Source: Pseudomonas fluorescens HK44 (GTDB taxonomy: Bacteria > Pseudomonadota > Gammaproteobacteria > Pseudomonadales > Pseudomonadaceae). From it: a DNA stretch of 64,000 bases. The translations under genes were made by a program, and so were the position numbers. The stretch spans positions 1,054,001 to 1,118,000 of the forward strand of contig NZ_AFOY02000015.1 of assembly GCF_000217955.3 (NCBI RefSeq). Reading direction: 5' to 3'. The notes below the pieces were generated by a model. The model saw nothing but the letters and a program-made list of their open reading frames with translations. It ran no database searches and had not been told where the DNA came from. Positions 26,133 through 35,336 of the stretch are shown in pieces; the stretch's first letter is position 1, and each line of letters begins with the position of its first letter.

Positions 26133-29100
26133 TTAAATACGTTCCATCTTCGGCAACCACACGCGTATCAGCGAAAACAACCGATCCAGATCGATGGGCT
26201 TGGCCAGGTAATCGTTGGAGCCCGCTTGCAGGCAGCGCTCCTGATCGTCCTTCATGGCCTTGGCCGTCACCGCGATGATCGGCAGCTTGCGCCAGCGCGG
26301 GTCCTTGCGGATCTCGAGGGTGGCTTCAAAACCGTCCATCTCCGGCATCATCACGTCCATCAGCACCAGATCGATGTCATCCACCTCATTGAGCTTTTCG
26401 ATCGCTTCACGACCGTTACGGCCAATCACCACAATAGCGCCCTTGTGCTCCAGTGCGCTGGTGAGGGCAAAAATATTGCGCACATCATCATCCACCAACA
26501 GCACCTTGCGGCCTTCAAAAACCCTGTCGCGGCTGCGGGCTGTCTTGAGCATCGTTTGCCGCTCATGGGACAACCGCGATTCGACTTTGTGCAGAAAGAG
26601 TGTCACCTCGTCGAGCAGACGCTCTGGCGAGCGTGCGCCCTTGATGATGATCGAACGTGAATACTTGCGCAGATCCGCCTCTTCATCACGGGTCAGGTTA
26701 CGCCCGGTATAGACGATCACCGGCGGGAACGAGCAGATATCTTCGGTGGACATGCGCTTGAGCAAGTCATTGCCGAGCATGTCCGGCAGTTTCAGGTCGA
26801 TGATCATGCAGTCATAGATCGTCTCGCGCAGCAGGTCCAGTGCTTCCTGGGCCAGGCCGACAGCGGTGATTTCGATGTCATCGTCACCGATCAGCCGGGC
26901 AATGCTGTCGCGTTGCAGGTCATCGTCTTCCACCAGCAACACGCGTTTGACCTTTTGCGTCAGTTTGGCTTCAAGTCGCGCGAACACGTCCTTGAGCTCT
27001 TCGCGGGTGGTCGGCTTGAGCGCATAACCGATGGCGCCCATGTGCATGGCGGCCTCGACGCGGTCCTCGACAGAAATCACATGAACCGGGATGTGACGGG
27101 TTTCTGCATGTTCTTTCAGGCGCTGCAACACCGTCAGCCCGGAATGGTCCGGCAGGCGCATGTCCAGCAGGATCGCATCCGGCATGAAGCGTGTCGCCAG
27201 GTCGTAACCTTCATCGGCGCCGTGAGCCACCAGGCATTGATAGCCCAGTTCATGAGCCAGATCGAAGAGGATGTGTGCAAAGTTCACTTCATCTTCCACC
27301 ACCAGCATGCAACGGCGAGTGAACGGCGCTTTGTCACGGTCATCCGCAAAGCGCGGAATCTTCGCTTCGACGATCAGCGGCGCAGGCGCGGCAATCACCT
27401 TGGGAGCTGCGACGATCGGTACGATCTTCAGCAGCTCACGCGGCTCATCGCCAGGTTCGACATACTGCACAGGCAACACCAGCGTGAATGAACTGCCCTG
27501 CCCCGGCTCGCTGATGACGCTGATCGAGCCGCCGAGCAACGCTGCCAGGTCACGCGAAATCGACAAGCCCAGCCCCGTGCCACCGTAACGACGGTTGGTG
27601 CTGCCATCGGCCTGACGGAAGGCCTCGAAAATGCCTTCCTGCTGATCGCTGGCAATACCGATGCCCGAGTCACGAATGATAAAAGCAATGCCCTCGCCCG
27701 GCTGCCTGGCGACGGTCAGGCTGACGCTGCCCTTCTCGGTAAACTTGATAGCGTTCGACAACAGGTTCTTGAGCACTTGTTCCAGACGCTGACGATCAGT
27801 GAACACCATCAACGGCGCATCCGCTTGCAGTTCGACGTTGAACGCCAGATGCTTGTGCGCTGCCAACGGTTCAAACATGCCGCGCAAGCCATCGACCAGC
27901 CGCGCGACGCTGGTGTTCTCCGGGCGTATTTCAAGCTTGCCGGCCTCGACCTTGGAAATATCGAGAATGTCGTTGATCAGGTTGAGCAGATCGTTGCCGG
28001 CCGAGTAGATCGACTCGGCAAACGTCACCTGTTCGGCGCTGAGGTTTTGTTGTGGGTTCTCCGCCAGCAACCTGGCGAGAATCAACGAACTGTTCAGCGG
28101 CGTGCGCAGTTCGTGGGACATATTGGCGAGGAATTCTGATTTGTACTGGCTGGAGCGTTGCAACTCTTGCGCACGCTCTTCAAGTTGTACCTGGACCTGG
28201 TTCAACTCACCGTTCTTGCGATCCATTGCATCGCGCTGTTCGGCCAGCTGCTCGTTGGTCTGCTCAAGCTCGGCCTGCTGAGTCTCCAGGTGCCACTGCG
28301 ACTCTTTGAGCACCCGCGACTGTTCTTCCAGCTCTTCGTTGGCAGTCTTCAGTTCTTCTTGCTGCACCTGCAACTCTTCATTGAGTTGCTGGGTTTGGGC
28401 AAGTACTTCCTGCAATCGTTGGCGATAACGCGCCGCTTCGATGGAGGTGCCGATATTCCCGGCTATCAGCTCCAGCAACTCGACATCGCGCTCGGTCAGG
28501 GCGCGCAGAAAACCCAGTTCGATGACACCGTTGACCCGATCGTCATCACGGGTTGGCACCACCAGCACACTGCACGGCACACCCTCACCCAACCCTGAGC
28601 TGACTTTGAAATAGCCGGCGGGCACTTCATCCAGACGGATCAGTCGACCTTGCTGTGCCACCTGCCCGGTAATGCCCTCGCCACGGTCGATCACTTGATC
28701 GCGCTCTTCCTGCTCGCGGGAGAAACCATAAGAGGCAATGCGCGTGAGGCCTTCGTGCTCTTCTTTGACGTACATTGCGCCGACCGCAGTGCCGAGGTAC
28801 TGCGCACAAAACTGCAGAATATTGCGGCCCAGCCGATTTAACGTCAGTTGCCCAAGCACCTGCTCCGCCAATTCGGTCTGGCCATTACGCAGCCAGGCTT
28901 GTTGTTCCAGACGTTGCGCGCTGCCCTGTTGCGCCGCCAGATTGGCGCTGTAATTTTTCGACAGACTGAACAAATCGCGACGGCCGACGTAGGCCAGCAA
29001 ACCACTGATACCGGCAACCAACAGCAAATACAGGGAAATGCTCCAGATCGTCGTGCGTCGAACCTCTTCGTTGCGCGTGATACGCAACTGCTGCTCCATG

Positions 29101-29600
29101 TCGATGACATCTTCGTATTGCCTGCGGATTTCATCAGTCAGTCGCTTACCGCGGCCGGATTTCACCGCAGCCCGGTAATCACCGCTGCTGTGCTGCAAAT
29201 CGATCATGGTCTGCGCGTAATCGTTCCACTCGATCTGCAACGCCTCGAGCCTGCGCAGGCGATCAACCTGCGGCGGGTTATCGGCCGTCAATTCCTGCAA
29301 GGTCTTGAGCGCAGCAATGATCCTCGGTTTGGCCGTTTCGTAGGGATCGAGAAAATGCTCGTCACCGGACAACAGAAAACCACGCATCCCGGTTTCCAGG
29401 TCGACTGTCAGCGTTAACGCTTCGTTGGCGTTATTGATCACCCGATCCGTGTGCTCGACCCATTGGATTACCGACAACAGATAGGTGATCAAAGAGACAA
29501 AAAACACCGCACTCAGCACGCCCATACCCAGCGGCAAACTGATGTTGCGGCTCAGCAGTTTGCGAAAACTTTGCTCATCAACTGAAGACGAAGAAGTCAT
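26133..29600 (-). CDS. Large hybrid sensor histidine kinase (CHASE3-GAF-HisKA-HATPase-3xREC)
   Basis: An 1155-residue membrane kinase. Visible: membrane span near residues 22-43; CHASE3 sensor to about 180 (LETGMRGFLLSGDEHFLDPY); second span near 190-208; GAF-like segment about 250-390; long coiled-coil; H-box in NMSHELRTPLN near 494; ATPase motif GTGLGLSIS near 673; and three receivers with phospho-Asp in LLDMRLPD (about 810), IIDLKLPD (about 933) and LMDVMMPEMDG (about 1081). The start at 29600 has AAGG seven bases upstream and is preferred over 29687. It heads the cluster with cheR and the REC-kinase. Confidence 0.9.
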   Translation of the reverse strand: MTSSSSVDEQSFRKLLSRNISLPLGMGVLSAVFFVSLITYLLSVIQWVEHTDRVINNANEALTLTVDLETGMRGFLLSGDEHFLDPYETAKPRIIAALKTLQELTADNPPQVDRLRRLEALQIEWNDYAQTMIDLQHSSGDYRAAVKSGRGKRLTDEIRRQYEDVIDMEQQLRITRNEEVRRTTIWSISLYLLLVAGISGLLAYVGRRDLFSLSKNYSANLAAQQGSAQRLEQQAWLRNGQTELAEQVLGQLTLNRLGRNILQFCAQYLGTAVGAMYVKEEHEGLTRIASYGFSREQEERDQVIDRGEGITGQVAQQGRLIRLDEVPAGYFKVSSGLGEGVPCSVLVVPTRDDDRVNGVIELGFLRALTERDVELLELIAGNIGTSIEAARYRQRLQEVLAQTQQLNEELQVQQEELKTANEELEEQSRVLKESQWHLETQQAELEQTNEQLAEQRDAMDRKNGELNQVQVQLEERAQELQRSSQYKSEFLANMSHELRTPLNSSLILARLLAENPQQNLSAEQVTFAESIYSAGNDLLNLINDILDISKVEAGKLEIRPENTSVARLVDGLRGMFEPLAAHKHLAFNVELQADAPLMVFTDRQRLEQVLKNLLSNAIKFTEKGSVSLTVARQPGEGIAFIIRDSGIGIASDQQEGIFEAFRQADGSTNRRYGGTGLGLSISRDLAALLGGSISVISEPGQGSSFTLVLPVQYVEPGDEPRELLKIVPIVAAPKVIAAPAPLIVEAKIPRFADDRDKAPFTRRCMLVVEDEVNFAHILFDLAHELGYQCLVAHGADEGYDLATRFMPDAILLDMRLPDHSGLTVLQRLKEHAETRHIPVHVISVEDRVEAAMHMGAIGYALKPTTREELKDVFARLEAKLTQKVKRVLLVEDDDLQRDSIARLIGDDDIEITAVGLAQEALDLLRETIYDCMIIDLKLPDMLGNDLLKRMSTEDICSFPPVIVYTGRNLTRDEEADLRKYSRSIIIKGARSPERLLDEVTLFLHKVESRLSHERQTMLKTARSRDRVFEGRKVLLVDDDVRNIFALTSALEHKGAIVVIGRNGREAIEKLNEVDDIDLVLMDVMMPEMDGFEATLEIRKDPRWRKLPIIAVTAKAMKDDQERCLQAGSNDYLAKPIDLDRLFSLIRVWLPKMERI

Positions 29601-29794
29601 TGGATGGCCTTGGTGAACCGTTGCAAGTGAAGGAGTTTGCCCCATAAACACATTCTGGATCCATTTTTCTGACAGCCTTGCCGACAATAACCAGCATCGC
29701 TCAGCATGATTCAGAGAGAACGGTTACCCTGTCGACGTACGCCGGTAACTACAATAAACCCGTGACCGAACGCCTTCTTCCGAGAGCCACCACC

Positions 29795-30157
29795 ATGTCC
29801 GCCACAGTGCCCACTATCCTTGTAGTCGAAGACGATACCATCGTGCGCATGCTGATCGTCGACGTGCTGGAAGAACTTAAGTTCACGGTGCTGGAGGCCG
29901 ACAGTGGCAAAGCAGCGCTTGCCCTGCTCAACGATAGCGCGCAAATCATCGATCTGCTGATGACCGATGTGGGATTGCCGGAGATGGATGGCCGCGAGCT
30001 GGCCGCTCAAACACGTGTGCTGCGCCCGGCGTTACCGATACTGTTTGCCAGTGGTTATGCGGAAAGTATCGACGCGCCTGAAGGCATGGCGGTGATCGGC
30101 AAACCGTTCTCTATTGAGCAGTTGCGCGATAAGGTCCTGAGCATGCTCGCACCTTGA
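29795..30157 (+). CDS. Single-domain response regulator (REC)
   Basis: A 120-residue receiver domain without output module. Acidic pair in VVEDD, phospho-Asp in LLMTDVGLPEMDG, switch Ser in LFASGY and Lys in VIGKPF. The start at 29795 gives MSATVPTILVVEDD; longer starts add residues not typical of the fold. It is divergent from the hybrid kinase, 194 bases apart, and is a likely partner of that cluster. It ends two bases before the stop of the convergent GntR gene. Confidence 0.85.
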   Translation: MSATVPTILVVEDDTIVRMLIVDVLEELKFTVLEADSGKAALALLNDSAQIIDLLMTDVGLPEMDGRELAAQTRVLRPALPILFASGYAESIDAPEGMAVIGKPFSIEQLRDKVLSMLAP

Positions 30158-30159
30158 GT

Positions 30160-31038
30160 TCAGCTTTTCTTGCGCACTTCATTCAATGTGCTGACCACCT
30201 TCAAATGCCGGTACAGCAAGGTCGACGCCCATTCCCGATCGCCCTGCTCCAGCGCGTCGATAATTTCCAGGTGTTCGCGGCACGAGGTGCGAACCCGCTC
30301 CAGGTTCGACACGGTATGAAACTCGGTAAGCCGACGCAGGCGGTTTTGCTGCTGCACGGTTTGCAGGATGAAGCTATTGCCGGACGCTGCAGCCAGTAAC
30401 TCGTGAAATTCGGCGTTGGCTTCGAAAAAGCTCAGGCTGTCGGGAGCGCCTTCAAGCAGTGCCTGCTGCTTTTCACGGCAACGCTGTAGACGTTCACGCG
30501 GCAGATTGAAGGTCGGTTCGAGCAAACCCGCAGGTTCCAGGAGCATGCGGAAGCGATAGCTTTCGAAGCGCTTTTCGGCCGAACCCAAGGTGGGCAAAAA
30601 CATCCAGCCGTGCCCGTGTTTGCGCTGCATGACGCCTTCGTCGGACAACCTCAGCAAGCAACGGCGCAATACCGCTTTACTGGCACCGTAACGACGCAAC
30701 AGATCGCTCTCCATCACCTGATCGGGAATCGCCTGAGCCAGTCGATCATCGATCAGCCGCTGATACAGCTCCTCATCCTCAGCGACCGGCAGACTGACCT
30801 TGGCCAACTCATCGCTGAGCGGCGTATCCAGCACGCAGTAACCCTGATGGGGCAAGCGTCCGATCACCTGCTCTTGCGCCAGATAGACCAGCGCCCCGCG
30901 TATCGGCGAGCGAGACACGCCAAAACGCTCGGCCAGTTCGACCTCTTTGAGGTGACTGCCGGGGGTTAACTCGCCAGACCGGATCGCCATGAGAATCTGC
31001 GAGGCGACTTTGGTCTGAAGTGCGGTGGGTTGGGTCAT
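30160..31038 (-). CDS. GntR/FCD regulator with two apparent winged helices
   Basis: A 292-residue repressor-type protein. Residues 10-72 form a GntR winged helix (LAERFGVSRSPIRGALVYL). Residues 85-150 look like a second winged helix (MESDLLRRYGASKAVLRRCLLRLSDEG), and the C-terminal half is an FCD ligand-binding domain (FEANAEFHELLAAASGN). Most FadR/VanR-type members have one DNA-binding domain and about 220-240 residues, so the extra domain is unusual. Ligand and targets are unknown; it is divergent from the glycosyltransferase gene at 31219, 180 bases away. Confidence 0.85.
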   Translation of the reverse strand: MTQPTALQTKVASQILMAIRSGELTPGSHLKEVELAERFGVSRSPIRGALVYLAQEQVIGRLPHQGYCVLDTPLSDELAKVSLPVAEDEELYQRLIDDRLAQAIPDQVMESDLLRRYGASKAVLRRCLLRLSDEGVMQRKHGHGWMFLPTLGSAEKRFESYRFRMLLEPAGLLEPTFNLPRERLQRCREKQQALLEGAPDSLSFFEANAEFHELLAAASGNSFILQTVQQQNRLRRLTEFHTVSNLERVRTSCREHLEIIDALEQGDREWASTLLYRHLKVVSTLNEVRKKS

Positions 31039-31218
31039 CGAAAAACGTCCATGAATCAGCTGTCAGACGCTAACTCATGAATCGGCAAACTTCCAGTCAA
31101 TACAAGCGCATAAGGCACCATTGGGCGATTGCCGGGCACAATAAACATCATCAGCTGTGGTTTAATTGCGCCCCTCGTTTCTCCCCAGTCTTCAGCCTGC
31201 ATCAAGGAAATCCTGTTC

Positions 31219-32514
31219 ATGAGTCAGCCCCGCGCAACCAAAGTCCTGGTTATTGGTTACGTCTGGCCCGAGCCGCGCTCATCCGCAGCCAGCGGACACG
31301 TGATGCAAATCCTTGAAACGTTTTTAGAGCAAGGCTGGGACATCACGTTCAGCAGCCCGGCCGGTGCGGGCGAACACAAGGCCGATCTGGCGGGGTTGGG
31401 TATTCGTGAAGTCCCCATCGAGCTGAACAACAGCAGTTTCGATGCCTTCGTCAGCGATCTGGCTCCGGATATCGTGCTGTTCGATCAGTTCATGATGGAA
31501 GAACAGTTCGGCTGGCGCGTCGAGAAACATTGCCCTGACGCCTTGCGTGTGCTTGAGACCTCAGACCTGCAGAGCTTGCGACATGCCCGCCACCAGCGGC
31601 TCAAGGACCGCCTGAAGGCCAGTGACGACGCCAATGACTTCAGCGAGTTGTTCGCCCCGGCCTTGCGTGAAGAGTTCGAACTCATGGCCGATACCGATCT
31701 GGCCAAGCGTGAAATTGCCGCGCTGTTGCGCTGTGACCTGAACCTGATGATTTCGCAAGTGGAAATCGAGCTGTTGGTCGAGCAGTTCAAGCTGCCGCGC
31801 CAATTGCTGCACTGGTGCCCGCTGATGATCGACCCGATCACTCAGCCATTCCCCCCCTTTGAGGACCGTGCGCACTTCCTCAGCATCGGCAATTTCCGCC
31901 ACGCGCCGAACTGGGACGCCGTGCTCTGGATGAAAACCACTCTCTGGCCACTGATCCGACAACAACTGCCCGGCGCGCAACTGCACATTTATGGCGCTTA
32001 CACACCGCCCAAAGCCACCGCACTGCACAACCCGAGCCAGGGGTTTCACGTGATGAACTGGGCCGAAGACGCCTTGCAGGTCATGTCCGCGGCACGCATC
32101 TGCCTGGCTCCGCTGCGTTTCGGCGCTGGCATCAAGGGCAAAATTGTCGACGCCATGCTTTGCGGCACACCGAATGTCACCACGCCGGTCGGTGCCGAAG
32201 GCATGTCCGGGGACATGCCTTGGCCGGGTGCAATCGCCGAAAGCGCCCAGAGCCTTGCCGATGCAGCCGTGAGCCTATATCAAGACAAGACCCAGTGGAC
32301 CCTTGCTCAAAACGCCGGCATGAAACTATTGGCCGATCGTTACCAACAGCGCGTCCATGGTCCGGCACTGATTGATCGGCTTATGAGTTGCCGCGAGAAC
32401 CTGTTGAAACAGCGCAATGATAACTTTATCGGCAGTATGTTGCGGCACCACCTGCACAAGAGCACTCAATATATGTCGCAGTGGATTGAAGAAAAAAATC
32501 GTACTAACGGATAA
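31219..32514 (+). CDS. Glycosyltransferase (GT4-like)
   Basis: A 431-residue glycosyltransferase with two Rossmann-like halves. The first begins KVLVIGYVWPEPRSSAA; the second carries FLSIGNFRHAPNWDAV and the donor-site region CLAPLRFGAGIKGKIVDAMLCG, where Glu/Gly-rich loops of GT4 enzymes bind the nucleotide sugar. AAGGAAA precedes the ATG at 31219 by about ten bases. It has no membrane span, and no polysaccharide cluster surrounds it, so the acceptor cannot be deduced. It is convergent with the first PI-PLC-like gene. Confidence 0.8.
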   Translation: MSQPRATKVLVIGYVWPEPRSSAASGHVMQILETFLEQGWDITFSSPAGAGEHKADLAGLGIREVPIELNNSSFDAFVSDLAPDIVLFDQFMMEEQFGWRVEKHCPDALRVLETSDLQSLRHARHQRLKDRLKASDDANDFSELFAPALREEFELMADTDLAKREIAALLRCDLNLMISQVEIELLVEQFKLPRQLLHWCPLMIDPITQPFPPFEDRAHFLSIGNFRHAPNWDAVLWMKTTLWPLIRQQLPGAQLHIYGAYTPPKATALHNPSQGFHVMNWAEDALQVMSAARICLAPLRFGAGIKGKIVDAMLCGTPNVTTPVGAEGMSGDMPWPGAIAESAQSLADAAVSLYQDKTQWTLAQNAGMKLLADRYQQRVHGPALIDRLMSCRENLLKQRNDNFIGSMLRHHLHKSTQYMSQWIEEKNRTNG

Positions 32515-32537
32515 ATTTTTGTTGCCCCGAGGGTCGT

Positions 32538-33413
32538 TCAGGTCGGCCTTTCGGTCGAGCCCGATACAAAAGAACGTCTTTCCTGTTTTGCTTTCGCCTT
32601 CATAAGATTGGCTTTCATGCAATGAAGAACCAGCGCCGACTCTTCAAAAAAATCAACACTGATCACGCTGCAATTCAACACCCTCTCATCGCGCGCCGGG
32701 TCAAACCATTCGTTCAAATGAGTTGTTATATTCACAGGCCCTTGTGCCAAACCGTAACTCGTGGCGGACATTGACCAGGGCATCCCCAAACCGTCTGGAT
32801 ACTCTATTGCGCTGGCAATAAACATCTTCACGTCAGCGACACTGGCGAAGTCTATCCCCGTCCATTCACATCTGAGTTCCCAATTGAAGTAACTGCGATC
32901 AACGCCCCCATAAGACGCCAGCATGACCCGTTGAAACGGGCTGAATTCTTTTAATTCCCCCAACGTCAAATAACGATGTTCGGGGAGTATCACCCGGCCT
33001 CCCAAGTGTTGCGTCAGCAGTCGGGAAAACTCTTTTACGTCGAAGGGGCTGCTATTGGATCTCAGTTGCTGGAAGTTCAGGACAATGAACTCATCGGGAT
33101 GTTGCTCAAGGAATCTGTCCACGGCCATGATCAGATCCTCCAAGGCCCGAGAAGATCGATATCCGTTGTGCTGAAACCAGAAACCGCCCTTGCCGTCATA
33201 CTCAAGCCTGAGATCAAGTGCGCGGGCACCGTTGACCAGTTGATAGTAAAAACTATTATTCTGGCAGGCGGCCCAGTGGCTGAGGCCGGGAACGGCATAA
33301 GAAGCTTTTTTATCGACGCCCGAATTGTGAGCACCAGGCAATACCAACTCTCCCAGTGTCAACGTGTCGATGGCCGGCAGGCGGGTCATCCATTTATAAA
33401 AATCGTTAGTCAT
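32538..33413 (-). CDS. PI-PLC X-domain phospholipase-like protein (first of a pair)
   Basis: A 291-residue protein with the phosphatidylinositol-specific phospholipase C X-domain barrel. Both catalytic histidines can be placed: LPGAHNSGVD near residue 28 and FWFQHNGY near 81, with Arg in ALDLRLEYD. Family members cleave phosphoinositides or glycosyl-PI anchors by acid-base catalysis without calcium in bacteria. There is no signal peptide at the N-terminus, so secretion, if any, must use another route. It is divergent from a paralogue at 33720, sharing about 300 bases of promoter DNA. Confidence 0.83.
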   Translation of the reverse strand: MTNDFYKWMTRLPAIDTLTLGELVLPGAHNSGVDKKASYAVPGLSHWAACQNNSFYYQLVNGARALDLRLEYDGKGGFWFQHNGYRSSRALEDLIMAVDRFLEQHPDEFIVLNFQQLRSNSSPFDVKEFSRLLTQHLGGRVILPEHRYLTLGELKEFSPFQRVMLASYGGVDRSYFNWELRCEWTGIDFASVADVKMFIASAIEYPDGLGMPWSMSATSYGLAQGPVNITTHLNEWFDPARDERVLNCSVISVDFFEESALVLHCMKANLMKAKAKQERRSFVSGSTERPT

Positions 33414-33719
33414 ATTTCATCCATTACGTATGTTTTTTTGCGCACAGCATGACAGTTGGCACGTCGCAAACTTCGTCACCTTTATATCCGCAGATACGCC
33501 AGCCAACCACTCACCCAACAACATCAAGATTGACAATATATTACTGTGCCGTCAGCGTATTCCTACGTAACAACAGGACCGTAGAAGCTGTCCTCCGGCG
33601 CACATTGCACTTAACTTGTTACCCGCAGACTGTGCCTGCAAAGGCTCAGAACTCCCACCCGCAAAAAAACATACCGCGCGCCGATGGATCGACGCGTGCA
33701 ACAGAACGCAGGAGCATAC
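33414..33719. other. Divergent promoter region of the PI-PLC-like pair
   Basis: No gene is seen. The region is richer in A and T than the neighbouring DNA, for instance around 33520-33550, as expected of promoters and of recently acquired DNA. AGGAG precedes the plus-strand ATG at 33720. No clear operator was found. Confidence 0.5.
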
Positions 33720-34583
33720 ATGCCACGAAATATTGTAAGATATTTAAACAAGCAGGCTTGGATGAACGAAGTCCCGGATATTGACACGATGACGCTAACC
33801 GATATTATCTGGCCAGGCGCCCACAATTGCGGAATGGATAAAAAGCCCCCTAACTACGAGGTGGTTATCGGCCATTGGACAAGCTGTCAGAACGATACGT
33901 TTTCCTGGCAACTGGCCCAGGGTGTCAGAGCGTTCGATATACGCCTGGGGTATAAGCCGGGACACGATCAGGATATTTTTTATTTCCACCACAATGGCCT
34001 GGAATCTCATCGTGTACTGGATGAACTTATCGATGCTGTTCTGGCTTTTCTTGAACACAATCCCAATGAGTTCATGGTGCTTGATTTTCACGTTCTGGCG
34101 GGTGGCAAGTACGCCTTCGACTATAAAAAGTTCAACGCCTTGCTCTTGAGGCGGCTAGGACACAAGGCCATTCCATTCTCACACTCGCGGCGCTCCATCG
34201 GGCAACTGAAGCAAGCCAGCGCCCATCGCAGGCTAGTGCTGGCCGCCCATGGGCCGGATGATCTTGATGAAACTACGTTCTGGCCAAGAGTCGTTCACAA
34301 GTGGAGCGACAAGGCATTCACTGATACCGACGATTTGCGCAGCCACATTGCCAATACGTTAAGTGCTGAGCACTCCGGCGATTTTCTATGGTCCCTGTCA
34401 GCCACCAGCTATTCGTTTTTTGGAGGTCCCGTGGACATCAAGAACGCTATCAACGATTGGTTTCATCAATCACGGGACTGGGTGAGCCGCTGCTGCATTA
34501 TCAACACTGACTTTGTCGAAGAATCCGAAATTGTTCGTTATTGCTGGATAGCCAACAGCATGAAGGCCGTCAGCATGCGCTGA
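33720..34583 (+). CDS. PI-PLC X-domain phospholipase-like protein (second of a pair)
   Basis: A 287-residue paralogue of the divergent gene product, clearly alignable from IDTMTL to FLWSLSATSY. Catalytic His residues are in WPGAHNCGMD (near residue 31) and YFHHNGLES (near 90), and Arg in AFDIRLGY. It also lacks a signal peptide. AGGAG lies five bases before the ATG at 33720. The stop is followed within about 20 bases by a remnant of mannitol dehydrogenase, so this gene marks one edge of a rearrangement. An effector or lipid-remodelling role is possible; the sequence does not decide. Confidence 0.83.
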   Translation: MPRNIVRYLNKQAWMNEVPDIDTMTLTDIIWPGAHNCGMDKKPPNYEVVIGHWTSCQNDTFSWQLAQGVRAFDIRLGYKPGHDQDIFYFHHNGLESHRVLDELIDAVLAFLEHNPNEFMVLDFHVLAGGKYAFDYKKFNALLLRRLGHKAIPFSHSRRSIGQLKQASAHRRLVLAAHGPDDLDETTFWPRVVHKWSDKAFTDTDDLRSHIANTLSAEHSGDFLWSLSATSYSFFGGPVDIKNAINDWFHQSRDWVSRCCIINTDFVEESEIVRYCWIANSMKAVSMR

Positions 34584-34599
34584 TAGCGCTCGCGCCAGG

Positions 34600-35116
34600 C
34601 GCGTATCTCTCGGCTCACCGCTTGCACCTGCACGACGAGCACGGCATCGACGATTTATGGCCCGTGGTCTGCGAACCCTTCGTGCAATGGGTGCTGGAAG
34701 ACAACTTCGTCAACGGCCAGGAGATTCTCGGCATAGGCGTCTCGGGCCAGCAACACGGCCTGGTCCTGCTCGATGAACAAGGCCAGGTCCTGCGCCCGGC
34801 CAAACTCTGGTGCGACACCGAAACCACTGCGGAAAATAATCGGTTGCTGGCCCATCCGGGCGGAGAAAGCGGTTCGCTGGAACGTCTCGGCGTGGCCATC
34901 GCACCGGGTTATACCGTGTCCAAGCTGTTGTGGACCCAGGATCCGCATCCGCAGATTTTCGCCCGCATCGCTCACATTCTATTGCCCCACGACTACCTCA
35001 ATTATTGGCTGACCGGACGCAGCTGCAGCGAGTTCGACGACGCTTCGGGTACCGGCTACTTCAATGTGCGAAGCCGCCAATGGGAGTTTGTCACTCACAG
35101 GGCATTTGCGCCTTGA
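34600..35116 (+). pseudogene. Fused remnant of mannitol dehydrogenase and xylulokinase genes
   Basis: One open frame joins two unrelated fragments. From about 34610 to 34717 the product matches an internal piece of mannitol 2-dehydrogenase (SAHRLHLHDEHGIDDLW, CEPFVQWVLED). From about 34724 to 35085 it matches the N-terminal half of an FGGY xylulokinase (GVSGQQHGLVLLD, KLWCDTET, APGYTVSKLLW, LPHDYLNYWLTG). In Pseudomonas these genes are neighbours in the mannitol/arabitol operon (mtlD, mtlY), so an internal deletion fused them. Both enzymes lack essential domains. The rest of the operon is absent here. Confidence 0.8.
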
Positions 35117-35259
35117 ACCACCAGGTTTAGTCCTGCACCATCGCCACCTGGTTATTCAAAGGACGGAATCAAAGGCATGCTGGAGCCGGGAAAGCCCCCC
35201 AAGCTGCCATGCCAAACCATAAGGTTGGCTGAGGCGTAAGAATCACCCGAAACTTGTGC

Positions 35260-35286
35260 TATCGCGCGATAACCTGATGTCAGGTT
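35260..35286. promoter_or_regulatory. Two adjoining palindromes
   Basis: TATCGCGCGATA (35260-35271) is a perfect 12-base palindrome. AACCTGA-TG-TCAGGTT (35271-35286) is a perfect 7-base inverted repeat around two bases, sharing one base with the first. They lie in the 402-base gap between the mannitol remnant and the DUF2790 gene and look like protein-binding sites. They may be orphan operators of the deleted operon or belong to the downstream gene. Confidence 0.45.
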
Positions 35287-35311
35287 TGCCTCGTCTCCAA
35301 CCAAAAATCTA

Positions 35312-35336
35312 CCACTGCCCGTGCCTCGGGCAGTGG
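35312..35336. terminator. Strong hairpin in the gap after the mannitol remnant
   Basis: CCACTGCCC (35312-35320) and GGGCAGTGG (35328-35336) form a perfect 9-base stem with a seven-base loop. On the minus strand it is followed by TAGATTTTTGG, so it could terminate leftward transcription; on the plus strand there is no T-run. It may have ended the lost sugar operon. Confidence 0.45.

Noticed and set aside
25656..26660. 334-codon frame opposite cheR and the hybrid kinase
   Set aside because: Crosses two real genes on the other strand; product has no domain and biased composition.
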